From the NCBI GenBank assembly GCA_029256325.1, contig JAQSYD010000026.1:1-64000 (forward strand): 64,000 nt of DNA, in the 5' to 3' direction. This stretch comes from Clostridia bacterium (GTDB lineage: Bacteria; Bacillota; Clostridia; Lutisporales; Lutisporaceae). Below, piece after piece: positions 38,987-47,980 of this stretch. A program made the translations under genes and the position numbers. The notes beneath the pieces were generated by a model. The model saw only the letters and a list, made by a program, of their open reading frames with translations. It ran no database searches and was not told the origin of the DNA. Numbering within the stretch: position 1 is the first letter of the stretch; each line of letters starts with the position of its first letter.

Positions 38987-40177
38987 ATGAGCTTTAAAAT
39001 TAATGATACTGTAAAATGGGTAGGAAAAATTGACTGGGAACTTAGAAAATTTCACGGTGATGAATATTCTACTCACAAAGGCAGCAGCTACAATTCATAT
39101 TTAGTACAAGATGAAAAAACAGTTTTAATTGACACCGTTTGGGCACCCTTTGCAAAGGAATATGTTGCAAATCTTAAAAAAGAAATTGATTTAAATAAAA
39201 TTGATTATATCATCGTGAACCATGCAGAGCCGGATCACAGCGGAGCGCTACCAGAGCTGATGAGAGAAATCCCTAATACACCGATTTATTGTACTGCAAA
39301 TGCAGTGAAGTCTATAAAAGGCCATTACCATCAAGATTGGAACTTCGTAGAGGTTAAAACGGGAGATAAATTAAACATAGGCAGCAAGGAACTTGTCTTC
39401 ATTGAAGCAAGAATGCTGCACTGGCCTGATACAATGTTCAGCTACTTAACCGGTGATCACATATTGTTTAGCAATGATGCTTTCGGTCAGCACTATGCTT
39501 CAGAGTATATGTTCAATGATCTGGTGGATCAAGCAGAGCTTTATCAGGAAGCAATAAAATACTATGCAAACATACTGACTCCTTTCAGCAAGCTTGTTGA
39601 GAAGAAAATTGAAGAAGTTGTAGCTATGAATGTACCTGTAAGTATGATATGCACAAGTCACGGCATCATTTGGAGAGATAATCCTCTTCAAATTGTAACA
39701 AAGTATATGGAATGGGCAAAGGATTATCAAGAAAATCAAGTGACAATTCTATATGATACCATGTGGGATGCTACAAGAAAAATGGCTGAGGCTATTGCAG
39801 CGGGAGTAAAAAGTGCCAATCCGGAAATGAACATTAAGATATTTAACACAGCAAAAGCAGATAAAAACGACGTAATCACAGAGGTTTACAAATCAAAAGC
39901 CATTTTGGTGGGATCGTCAACAATAAACAAAGGCATACTACACTCAGTAGCAGGCATGCTTGAACAAATAAAAGGCTTAGGCTTTAAAAACAAAAAAGCA
40001 GCAGCCTTCGGAAGCTACGGCTGGAGTGGGGAATCCGTTCAAATAATTACAGAAGAGCTTAAAAAAGGTGGCTTTGAGGTCATAGACAACGGTGTAAAAG
40101 CACTTTGGAACCCAGACAAAGAAAGCTTAGACAAATGCTTTGAATTAGGAAAGCATTTTGGAGAAGCATTGAAATAA
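38987..40177 (+). CDS. Flavodiiron protein FprA, copy 2
   Basis: Close paralog of 13629-14816; HAEPDHSGALPELM, flavodoxin domain. Confidence 0.94.
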   Translation: MSFKINDTVKWVGKIDWELRKFHGDEYSTHKGSSYNSYLVQDEKTVLIDTVWAPFAKEYVANLKKEIDLNKIDYIIVNHAEPDHSGALPELMREIPNTPIYCTANAVKSIKGHYHQDWNFVEVKTGDKLNIGSKELVFIEARMLHWPDTMFSYLTGDHILFSNDAFGQHYASEYMFNDLVDQAELYQEAIKYYANILTPFSKLVEKKIEEVVAMNVPVSMICTSHGIIWRDNPLQIVTKYMEWAKDYQENQVTILYDTMWDATRKMAEAIAAGVKSANPEMNIKIFNTAKADKNDVITEVYKSKAILVGSSTINKGILHSVAGMLEQIKGLGFKNKKAAAFGSYGWSGESVQIITEELKKGGFEVIDNGVKALWNPDKESLDKCFELGKHFGEALK

Positions 40178-40182
40178 TTTTA

Positions 40183-40221
40183 AAATAGCTTATGCAATTT
40201 TAATGCATAAGCTATTTTTTT
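40183..40221. terminator. Terminator after fprA2
   Basis: AAATAGCTTATGCA...TGCATAAGCTATTTTTTT. Confidence 0.8.
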
Positions 40222-40278
40222 GTCATTTTAGGGAATTCTATTTTTGAAGATATTATTAAAGAATCAGGAGGTAAATCT

Positions 40279-40425
40279 ATGACTGACAATAATCAAAATA
40301 ACAAACAAGCAACCTGTGAGTTTTGCAAAGCAACTGAAAATGACAAACCCATATTTACAACAGATTATCAAGGAAGAAAGCTGCTGGTTTGTGCACGCTG
40401 CCTGCCAGGCTTGATACACGGATAA
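40279..40425 (+). CDS. Small zinc-ribbon-like protein, 48 aa
   Basis: SD caggagg; MTDNNQNNKQATCEFCKATENDKPIFTTDYQGRKLLVCARCLPGLIHG*; two CxxC. Confidence 0.7.
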   Translation: MTDNNQNNKQATCEFCKATENDKPIFTTDYQGRKLLVCARCLPGLIHG

Positions 40426-40463
40426 AAGTATTGTGGGACGCTGCTGGCAGCGTCCTCTAATAA

Positions 40464-41306
40464 TTAAAATGCTGCTACAATGGCTCCTTGGTACTTCTCT
40501 TCAATAAATTTCCTAACTTCTGCACTATTTAAAACTTCTACTAATTTCTTAATTTCTGCTCTTTCCTGATCACCATTTCTGATTACAACATTATTAGCAT
40601 AAGGTGAATCTGCACCTTCGATGATTAAAGCATCCTTTACCGGGTTCAAGCCGGCCGGCAAAGCAAAGTTCGTATTGATGATTGCAGCATCTACATCCTC
40701 TAAAACTCTTGGAAGCTGCGCTGCTTCTGCCAATTCAATTTTAAAGTTCTTTGGATTTTCTACGATGTCCTTTTCTGTAGATGCAATAGATCCGCCGTCT
40801 TTTAGCTTTAAAATACCGTTTGTTTGAAGAAGCAGCAGGGCTCTTGCAGCGTTAGCAGAATCATTTGGTATTGCTATTGTTGCACCGTCTTTCAGTTCAC
40901 TTATATTTTTCACACTCTTTGAATATAAAGCTAATGGCTCAACGTGTACAGATCCTGCTGATATTAAGTTCTGGCCTCTTTCCTTATTAAAGCTGTCCAA
41001 ATATGGCTGGTGTTGGAAGAAGTTTGCATCCAATTCCTGATCCACTAAAGCGGTATTCGGCTGCACATAATCCTGAAATACGACTACTTCAAGTGTAATA
41101 TTTTCTTTCTCCAAAATTGGCTTAACAAAATCCAGCAATTCAGCATGAGGAACTGGTGTTGCGCCAACTTTTATCACGGCTGCCGCGGTCGCTTCTGCCG
41201 GTGCCGGAGCTGCTCCTGTTGCTTGTTCCGCTGGCTTTGCAGTGCAGCCAACTGCACCTAGTAAAGTTATTGAAATTGCTAGTAATAATGCTATAATTTT
41301 TTTCAT
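40464..41306 (-). CDS. metQ: Methionine ABC transporter substrate-binding lipoprotein MetQ/NlpA
   Basis: lipobox LLGAVGC; EPLALYSKSVKNISELKDGATIAIPNDSANAARALLLLQ. Confidence 0.92.
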   Translation of the reverse strand: MKKIIALLLAISITLLGAVGCTAKPAEQATGAAPAPAEATAAAVIKVGATPVPHAELLDFVKPILEKENITLEVVVFQDYVQPNTALVDQELDANFFQHQPYLDSFNKERGQNLISAGSVHVEPLALYSKSVKNISELKDGATIAIPNDSANAARALLLLQTNGILKLKDGGSIASTEKDIVENPKNFKIELAEAAQLPRVLEDVDAAIINTNFALPAGLNPVKDALIIEGADSPYANNVVIRNGDQERAEIKKLVEVLNSAEVRKFIEEKYQGAIVAAF

Positions 41307-41378
41307 TTTATTCTCTCCTTTAATTTCTGTATTATTTATTTTAATCTTTAACAATTGGGTCGGCATGGAAACCGACCC

Positions 41379-42047
41379 CTACCTTAAAAGTCTTTTATAT
41401 ATCTTGTCACCTAAAAATTGTACCAGTTGAACTATAATAAGCAGTACGATTACTGTTCCTATCAACACATCCTCTTGAAAGCCTTGATATCCAAAGCGTA
41501 TTGCCAAATCCCCCAGGCCTCCGCCGCCTATCGCTCCCGCCATAGCGGAATAGCTTATTAGGTTTATTACTGTCAGCGTTATTCCTGACACAATGGAGGG
41601 CAAAGCTTCCGGCAAAATCACCTTAAATATGATTTGTCTTACATTTGCGCCCATGGACAATGCAGCTTCGATAATCCCCCAAGAAAGCTCTTTGACTGAG
41701 GCTTCAACCAGCCTCGCTACAAATGGTATTGCTGCAATTGTCAAGGGAACTATGGCAGCGGTTGTGCCAATTCTTCTGCCCACCAAAAGCTTGCTTAAAG
41801 GGAAGACTGCAATCATGAGTATGATAAAGGGCAGTGATCGCGCTATATTTATCAATAAATTCAATACCTTGTTTAAACTCTTATGTGGCCATATATGCGT
41901 TTCCTCTGATACAGCTGTTGCAATTCCCAGAGGAGTGCCAAACAGAACAGAAAACACAGTTGCCGATACTACCATATACAAGGTCTCCAGTAAGGGCTGG
42001 GGCATTAATTCCAACAGTTTCAGCAATATGTTATACAACTCGTTCAT
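41379..42047 (-). CDS. metI: Methionine ABC transporter permease MetI
   Basis: 222 aa, typical MetI permease; operon metNIQ. Confidence 0.92.
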   Translation of the reverse strand: MNELYNILLKLLELMPQPLLETLYMVVSATVFSVLFGTPLGIATAVSEETHIWPHKSLNKVLNLLINIARSLPFIILMIAVFPLSKLLVGRRIGTTAAIVPLTIAAIPFVARLVEASVKELSWGIIEAALSMGANVRQIIFKVILPEALPSIVSGITLTVINLISYSAMAGAIGGGGLGDLAIRFGYQGFQEDVLIGTVIVLLIIVQLVQFLGDKIYKRLLR

Positions 42048-43053
42048 CTTCCACCAGCTCCTCTACATATAAATTTTTCTCTATCAAGTATTGCAATGCA
42101 TTTTCTAATGTCTCGCTGGCTCCGGACAACTCAATCACAAGATTCCCATAGGACTTTCCCTGTACATTACTGATATGCCCCGCAATGATGTTAACTTCCA
42201 CCCCTGTTGTCTTAATCAATTGTGAAATAACAGGCTGATGAGCTGATTCCTGTAGAAAGGTGAGTTTATACAACCTAGAGCTTTTGTCTTTTGCATGATA
42301 AACCCAAGTGCCTTCCAAGCTTTTATCCCCTATAAATCTTTTGGTCACAGGATGACTGGGCTTTGAGAACAGTTCAAAGGTTGCTCCCTGCTCCACAATT
42401 TCACCTTCAGAAATCACAGCTACCTTATTGCATATTTCTTTTATGACCTCCATCTGATGCGTAATTAATATCACTGTAATACCTAATCTTGCATTAATTT
42501 CCTTCAGCAGCGCCAATATGGACTTGGTTGTGCTAGGATCTAAAGCAGAGGTAGCCTCATCACAAAGCAGTATGTCAGCATTTGAAGCCAGCGCCCTGGC
42601 TATTGCTACTCTTTGCTTTTGACCTCCGCTTAACTGGCTGGGATAGCTGTGCTTTTTATCCTCCAATCCAACTAAGGCTAAAAGCTCATCTACTCTTTTA
42701 TCAATATCGTTTTTATGGCAACCAGAGACTTCCAAGGGGAATGCGATGTTTTTGCTGCAATCTCTACGACTTAATAAGTTGAAGCTTTGAAAAATCATTC
42801 CTATTCTTCTTCTAACCTTCAGCATATGCTCATCCTTCAGCTTCATAATATCTTGGCCATCAATGACTACACTGCCCGAAGTAGGCTCCTCCAATCTGTT
42901 TATGCATCTTATAAGAGTGGATTTACCGGCTCCGCTAAGGCCAATTATTCCATAGATATCTCCTTTCTCTACCTTTAGGTTGATATTCTTTAGCGCTTCA
43001 ATTGTGCTGTTTTTATCTATAAAGCTTTTGCTTAAATTTATAACTTCTATCAT
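42031..43053 (-). CDS. metN: Methionine ABC transporter ATPase MetN with NIL domain
   Basis: IGLSGAGKSTLIRCINRLEEPTSG; LSGGQKQRVAIARAL; C-terminal NIL-like domain. Confidence 0.94.
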   Translation of the reverse strand: MIEVINLSKSFIDKNSTIEALKNINLKVEKGDIYGIIGLSGAGKSTLIRCINRLEEPTSGSVVIDGQDIMKLKDEHMLKVRRRIGMIFQSFNLLSRRDCSKNIAFPLEVSGCHKNDIDKRVDELLALVGLEDKKHSYPSQLSGGQKQRVAIARALASNADILLCDEATSALDPSTTKSILALLKEINARLGITVILITHQMEVIKEICNKVAVISEGEIVEQGATFELFSKPSHPVTKRFIGDKSLEGTWVYHAKDKSSRLYKLTFLQESAHQPVISQLIKTTGVEVNIIAGHISNVQGKSYGNLVIELSGASETLENALQYLIEKNLYVEELVEDERVV

Positions 43054-43233
43054 GCATTCACCTCATTCTAAATAGCTGTTTTACAGCCTAAAAAATATTT
43101 ATACTAAATCTTCTTATACGAAGTCATATATATGAATATAAGAAGCTTTCTTGCTGCACTGTAACTTATACACATGTTTATCACCACCCTTCAAATCATC
43201 CAATAGAAAGTTATACTTTTCTATACAATAAAA

Positions 43234-43256
43234 AACCTCTTTCAATGAAAGAGGTT
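43234..43256 (-). terminator. Riboswitch-controlled terminator (metNIQ)
   Basis: AACCTCTTTC-ATT-GAAAGAGGTT followed by T run on - strand. Confidence 0.8.
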
Positions 43257-43284
43257 ATAAATATAGCTATAGCTATACTGTGTC

Positions 43285-43405
43285 CTCTCTCATCTTTCAG
43301 TAATTACTTACTGCAGGAATTGACACCGTGCATTCAAATGAAAAATGTCGGTTGTCGGGCTTCATCGGGCCAGTCCCTCTAATTATATTAGTTAGATTTG
43401 AGAAT
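43285..43405 (-). ncRNA. SAM-I (S-box) riboswitch upstream of metNIQ
   Basis: - strand: AGAGGGACTGGCCCGATGAAGCCCGACAACC...GGTGTCAATTCCTGCAG...GAAAGATGAGAGAGG. Confidence 0.93.
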
Positions 43406-43871
43406 TATGCACGTCCTGACAAACATCAACCCAAACTGCATTTGTCAGCTCTTGCATTTCATCTACAGAAATTTTCATAATAGCGGTTTTTGAGCCTGCT
43501 GCAGGATACACTTCTTTGTATGCCTTCAGTGATGTATCCAGATAAATCTCCAGCGCTTGTACTAAACCAAAGGGACAAACTCCACCAACCGGGTGTCCCG
43601 TTACTTGCTCAACCACTTCAGCATCTAACATCCTTGCCTTTTCGCCAAAGAAATCCTTATACTTTTTGTTGTCTATTTTAGCTACACCGCTTGCCACAAT
43701 CAAAATATACTTATCCTTAAGCTTGAAGGATAACGTCTTTGCAATTTCTCCTGGCTGTACCCCTATAGCTTGGGCGGCCAATGCCACAGTGGCTCCACTT
43801 TCCTCAAGTTCATATACAGGATCCTTTAACCCTCTGTCAGTAAAATGTCTTCTTACATTTTCCACACTCAT
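43392..43871 (-). CDS. YbaK/EbsC-family aminoacyl-tRNA deacylase
   Basis: KTLSFKLKDKYILIVASGVAKIDNKKYKDFF...GHPVGGVCPFG. Confidence 0.9.
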   Translation of the reverse strand: MSVENVRRHFTDRGLKDPVYELEESGATVALAAQAIGVQPGEIAKTLSFKLKDKYILIVASGVAKIDNKKYKDFFGEKARMLDAEVVEQVTGHPVGGVCPFGLVQALEIYLDTSLKAYKEVYPAAGSKTAIMKISVDEMQELTNAVWVDVCQDVHNSQI

Positions 43872-43894
43872 ATACTCACCTACTAAAAAAAATT

Positions 43895-43917
43895 CCTCTT
43901 CTGAAAAACAGAAGAGG
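43895..43917 (-). terminator. Riboswitch-controlled terminator (ybaK)
   Basis: CCTCTTCTG-TTTTT-CAGAAGAGG then AATTTTTTTT. Confidence 0.85.
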
Positions 43918-43933
43918 TTTAAATCTCGCTCAT

Positions 43934-44036
43934 CTATCTTTCAGCTATCATCCTTAGATTCAGCTGCTGGATTTGGCACCTCGCTTTCGCAGGTTGCCGG
44001 GTTTCGTAGGGCCAGTCCCTCCACCACTCTTGATAG
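43934..44036 (-). ncRNA. SAM-I (S-box) riboswitch upstream of ybaK
   Basis: - strand: CTATCAAGAGTGGTGGAGGGACTGGCCCTACGAAACCCGGCAACC...GGTGCCAAATCCAGCAG...GAAAGATAG. Confidence 0.95.
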
Positions 44037-44124
44037 TTTATTTTATTGAAACTTATTATACTGTATACAAAATATTATGTCAAGCATGGATTGAAAATTA
44101 TTTTTACACAGCTTTATATTTATT

Positions 44125-44448
44125 CTACTTTATCATATCCCTTGGATTTGGTGCCTTCACTACAAAAAACTCAAGCATTTCATCATGATGGTTCTTTACA
44201 TTCATTTTTGTTTGAAAAGGAATATGAAGGATCGTTCCTTTTTCATGTATATTCGCCGTTTCTTCATTTAGCTGAATTGTCATGGATCCTCTTACAATGA
44301 TCATATAAACATTGGAGTTGCTATAGTGCTCCGGCAGTCCGGAATCCTTTGGAAGAAGCATGTGATTGATGACAACATGATCATCATCAACAAGCTTTTC
44401 AACAACCTTTTCGTCTAATGAAATAAATGGAAACTTCTTTTCTATCAT
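44125..44448 (-). CDS. Cupin-domain protein
   Basis: LPEHYSNSNVYMIIVRGSMTIQLNEETANIHEKGTILHIPF. Confidence 0.75.
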   Translation of the reverse strand: MIEKKFPFISLDEKVVEKLVDDDHVVINHMLLPKDSGLPEHYSNSNVYMIIVRGSMTIQLNEETANIHEKGTILHIPFQTKMNVKNHHDEMLEFFVVKAPNPRDMIK

Positions 44449-44577
44449 TTTTTACTCTCCTTTAAAATCTATAATTGATATTTTTTTGTATGCCAGGGAA
44501 AATATTTACACTGCCCAGTATTCCCAGACGCTATTGATTTATATCTTTTATTGTAATACCATATATTGAGAAAGTAT

Positions 44578-44591
44578 GTAACTTAGGTTAC
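44578..44591. promoter_or_regulatory. Palindrome between cupin and crp genes
   Basis: GTAACTTAGGTTAC. Confidence 0.5.
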
Positions 44592-44622
44592 CAAAATCGC
44601 TATGATAGGATGGATTATTTTG

Positions 44623-45297
44623 ATGTATATTATTAAAGCGCTGCAATTATGTGAGCTATTCAAAGGATTTTCAGACAGTGATATCCAGGCTATGCTGCAA
44701 AGTACCCCTTATTCGCTTATATCCTATGGAAAAAATCAAATTATTGCTGTGGAAGGTGAAGCCTGTTTCAGCATTGGTATTGTTATAACGGGCAGTGTGG
44801 ATATAAAAAAAATATTTGCTTCAGGCAAAACAGTGACCATCATGAATATGAATACGGGAGATATTTTTGGAGAAGTACTTGTTTTCTCCAAATCAAACAA
44901 GTACCCATCCACTATAATGGCTGCCAAGGATACTAAAGTCCTATTCATATCAAGAGATTCAATTTTGAGGTTATCTCATAATAACCTAAGCTTCTTAAAT
45001 AATATTATGAGCGTTCTTGCAAATAAGGTTCTCATGTTTAACGATAAAGTCAAGTATCTTTCCATGCAGACCATTAGGCAAAAAATTTCAAATTTATTAA
45101 TAGACTATTACAAAAAACAAAACAGCCTTTCTCTTATTCTTCCCATAAAAAGAAAAGAGATGGCTGAATTGCTTGATATACCACGCCCATCATTATCAAG
45201 AGAAATGATTAAAATGAGAGAGAATGGCATCATAAGCTTTCATAATAATCACATTGAAATACTTGATTTAAATGCACTGGAAAGCGAGCTGTTTTAA
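44623..45297 (+). CDS. Crp/Fnr-family regulator
   Basis: MYIIKALQLCELFKGFSDSDIQAML; HTH KEMAELLDIPRPSLSREMIKM. Confidence 0.87.
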   Translation: MYIIKALQLCELFKGFSDSDIQAMLQSTPYSLISYGKNQIIAVEGEACFSIGIVITGSVDIKKIFASGKTVTIMNMNTGDIFGEVLVFSKSNKYPSTIMAAKDTKVLFISRDSILRLSHNNLSFLNNIMSVLANKVLMFNDKVKYLSMQTIRQKISNLLIDYYKKQNSLSLILPIKRKEMAELLDIPRPSLSREMIKMRENGIISFHNNHIEILDLNALESELF

Positions 45298-46562
45298 TTG
45301 TTTCTCATATATTTATCCAAGGTATCTGTTATTTTGTTATTCAATTTTTCAATATCTGCCCTTTGTACTGTATCATCCTGTAAATGATAGTCTTGCTTCA
45401 GCTTTAAGATTCTATAAACACTTTGATCTATTCTTTCTTCCTCTATAATCCCATCAAGTACTGCTTTGTTAAGTGTATGAAACGTGAATAGTGCATTTTC
45501 ATACTTATGCGCTACCAATATAATATCATTGCCTGCCTTAACTGCTTGTATAGCTGCAGCTGCCAAATCATAGTTCTTCGTAATGGCTGCCATAGTCATA
45601 TCATCTGTTATCACTACACCCTCGAAATTAAGCTGTTTTCTTAAAATATCGGTTATCATGATTGATGACAGGGATGCCGGATTTTCTGCATCTATTTGAG
45701 GCAGCAATATGTGGGCTACCATTACACATCCTGCCCCATTATTGATTGCTGCCTCAAAGGGAATGAGTTCAAAGCTTTTTAATCTTTCCAAATCATGCTC
45801 CACAGTAGGCAAGCCTACGTGAGAATCAACAGATGTATCTCCATGTCCGGGAAAGTGTTTGATAACAGGGACTGCTCCACCAGCTTTTATACCCATCATG
45901 GTTTGAACTCCTAAATCAGTTACCACTTCTGACGCTGATCCGAAAGCTCTATCACCTATAACAGGATTTTTAGGGTTGCTGTTAATGTCTAAAACCGGTG
46001 CAAAGTCCATATTGAAGCCAAAAGCCTTTACCTTTTCAGCCAAAAGCAATCCAATCTCATAGGAGAATTTCTTATTATTTATTTTTCCGATAGCTTTATT
46101 GGCGGGTAGATTTTTAATCACCTTTGGTATTCTGCTTATCCTGCCGCCTTCTTCATCTACAGATAAAATAAGTGGTATTTTGCTTTGTGAATTTGCACTT
46201 CTCAGCGAGTTGTTAAGCGCAAGCAGCTGCTCAGGGCTTTCAATATTTCGTCCGAACAAAATAAAACCGCCTATATGATAATTTTGTATAAGCCCTTTTT
46301 CATTTTCATTCATCTCATAGCCATCAATACCGGCAATGATCATCTGTCCTATTTTTTCATCCAAGGTCATCGTTTTTATCTGCTCTGCAATAGGATCTTT
46401 TTCTATGGGCTTCGGTTCCGGGCTTGGGCTTGGGCTTGGTACGGGCTGCACAGGACTTGGTTTATTATTATTCTTATTATCGTCAATATTTCTAGGTGTA
46501 CAGCCGATAAGCAGGCTTGCATAAATTAAAACAACCAACCATACGCCTATTCTTTTATACAT
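45294..46562 (-). CDS. nagZ: Beta-N-acetylhexosaminidase, glycoside hydrolase family 3 (NagZ-like lipoprotein)
   Basis: PVIKHFPGHGDTSVDSHVGLPTV; lipobox LLIGC. Confidence 0.92.
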   Translation of the reverse strand: MYKRIGVWLVVLIYASLLIGCTPRNIDDNKNNNKPSPVQPVPSPSPSPEPKPIEKDPIAEQIKTMTLDEKIGQMIIAGIDGYEMNENEKGLIQNYHIGGFILFGRNIESPEQLLALNNSLRSANSQSKIPLILSVDEEGGRISRIPKVIKNLPANKAIGKINNKKFSYEIGLLLAEKVKAFGFNMDFAPVLDINSNPKNPVIGDRAFGSASEVVTDLGVQTMMGIKAGGAVPVIKHFPGHGDTSVDSHVGLPTVEHDLERLKSFELIPFEAAINNGAGCVMVAHILLPQIDAENPASLSSIMITDILRKQLNFEGVVITDDMTMAAITKNYDLAAAAIQAVKAGNDIILVAHKYENALFTFHTLNKAVLDGIIEEERIDQSVYRILKLKQDYHLQDDTVQRADIEKLNNKITDTLDKYMRNN

Positions 46563-46626
46563 ATATCATTTACACCTCAATTCAGGCATTTGATTTTTTT
46601 AATAATAAAACTTGATCAAGAAACTA

Positions 46627-46677
46627 TTGCAAATTGGATTTACTTATTATATAATTAATTCATACCCCACGGGGGTA
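46627..46677 (+). promoter_or_regulatory. Sigma-A-like promoter with CsoR-like operator
   Basis: TTGCAA-17-TATAAT (46627-46655), TACCCCACGGGGGTA (46663-46677). Confidence 0.6.
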
Positions 46678-46785
46678 GCGGTACCCCACCGTATTATAAT
46701 GACTAAGTTTGCTTCACAAACCAACTCCCAAAGCCTCTATACTGATGCAAAGTACCTCGACGTCAGTGTAGGAGGCTCATTTTTT
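46662..46785 (+). ncRNA. Candidate short transcript ending in intrinsic terminator
   Basis: promoter above plus AGCCTCTATACTGA (46732-46745) / TCAGTGTAGGAGGCT (46763-46777) hairpin and CATTTTTTT. Confidence 0.4.
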
Positions 46786-47009
46786 TATTCCAGATCCATA
46801 TTCATTAATATTTCTTTCAGCTTCTTTAAATCTTCCTTTGAAAGCGTGACACCTTTACCCATCATTTCATCCTCTGGCGCCCATTCTCTTATATCATATT
46901 TGGGTTCTCTATTATTCCAGCTTATACTTCTTAATTCTTTTGTCCAGCCCTTAGCTGACACTGATAAAATGCCTAAGGACTCTTTTACCTCATACTTTAT
47001 TTCTGCCAT
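46785..47009 (-). CDS. YdbC/PC4-like small protein
   Basis: MAEIKYEVKESLGILSVSAKGWTKELRSISWNNREPKYDIREWAPEDEMMGKGVTLSKEDL. Confidence 0.8.
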   Translation of the reverse strand: MAEIKYEVKESLGILSVSAKGWTKELRSISWNNREPKYDIREWAPEDEMMGKGVTLSKEDLKKLKEILMNMDLE

Positions 47010-47090
47010 TTTTCCACCTCATATTTATTTTTAAAATATTTTATCCTAATTTTAGCACTTCAATGCCTTGAACTCAAATTTATAAAAAGC

Positions 47091-47121
47091 TGCCTTGAAA
47101 CATCAAGGCAGCTTTACTTTT
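47091..47121. terminator. Intrinsic terminator after larE-like gene
   Basis: AAAGCTGCCTTG...CAAGGCAGCTTT. Confidence 0.75.
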
Positions 47122-47122
47122 A

Positions 47123-47980
47123 CTATTTGCTTTCAACACTTTTTTCATCTTCTGACAAGGTATAATTCATACTTCCTGTTTTGTAGCCTGCCAAATCCAA
47201 GGTAACATATAGGAAACCCAGGGATTTGACCTTCTCAACGATTTGATCGGAATAAGCAATGATTTTTCCCAAATCAGCTTTGCCAATTTCAATTCTGGCA
47301 ATATTATCATGATGTCGAACTCTTAATTCTTTAAATCCCAAATCTCTGATAAAGTCTTCAGCTTCGCCAATAACAGTAAGCTTTTCCGGTGTAATTTTTG
47401 TACCATAAGGGAATCTTGAGGATAAGCAGGCAAAAGAAGGTTTATTCCAGGTACTTAATCCAAATGCCTTAGAAACTTCACGTATATCATCCTTCGTCAT
47501 CTCTGCTTGTTTGAGCGGGCTAACTACGCCAAGCTCTTTCGCTGCACGCATTCCAGGTCTATGATCATTTCTGTCATCATAGTTTGAACCGTCAAAAACA
47601 TATTCTATTCCATTTGACTTTGCTATTTCTGTAAGCTTTGAGAACAACTCATGCTTGCAGTAAAAGCATCTGTCCGGCGGATTATCTGCAAAACCAGCTA
47701 TTTCAAGCTCCAAAGTCTCAATAACGATATGTCTTATGCCCAAGGACTCCGCAAAAGCTTTCGCTTCCTCCAGCTCCCTTTTAGGATAGGTTTCTGAATT
47801 GGCAGTTACTGCCAGTACTTTGTCTCCTAAAACATCATAGGCTACCTTAAGCAAAAAGGTGCTGTCCACGCCTCCGGAAAATGCAACCACTGCTCCACCT
47901 GTATTTTTTATAATTGTCTTAAGACTTTCCAATTTTGATAATGTTAACTCTTTCATTGTTTCCTCCACGCTTAGCATCAT
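47123..47980 (-). CDS. larE: LarE-like ATP-dependent sacrificial sulfur transferase
   Basis: VVAFSGGVDSTFLLKVA; PPDRCFYCKHELF; PSFACLSSRFPYG. Confidence 0.92.
   Translation of the reverse strand: MMLSVEETMKELTLSKLESLKTIIKNTGGAVVAFSGGVDSTFLLKVAYDVLGDKVLAVTANSETYPKRELEEAKAFAESLGIRHIVIETLELEIAGFADNPPDRCFYCKHELFSKLTEIAKSNGIEYVFDGSNYDDRNDHRPGMRAAKELGVVSPLKQAEMTKDDIREVSKAFGLSTWNKPSFACLSSRFPYGTKITPEKLTVIGEAEDFIRDLGFKELRVRHHDNIARIEIGKADLGKIIAYSDQIVEKVKSLGFLYVTLDLAGYKTGSMNYTLSEDEKSVESK

Noticed and set aside
46612-47034. + strand 140-aa ORF
   Set aside because: Overlaps YdbC antisense, starts upstream of the promoter/operator, is interrupted by an intrinsic terminator, and has no SD
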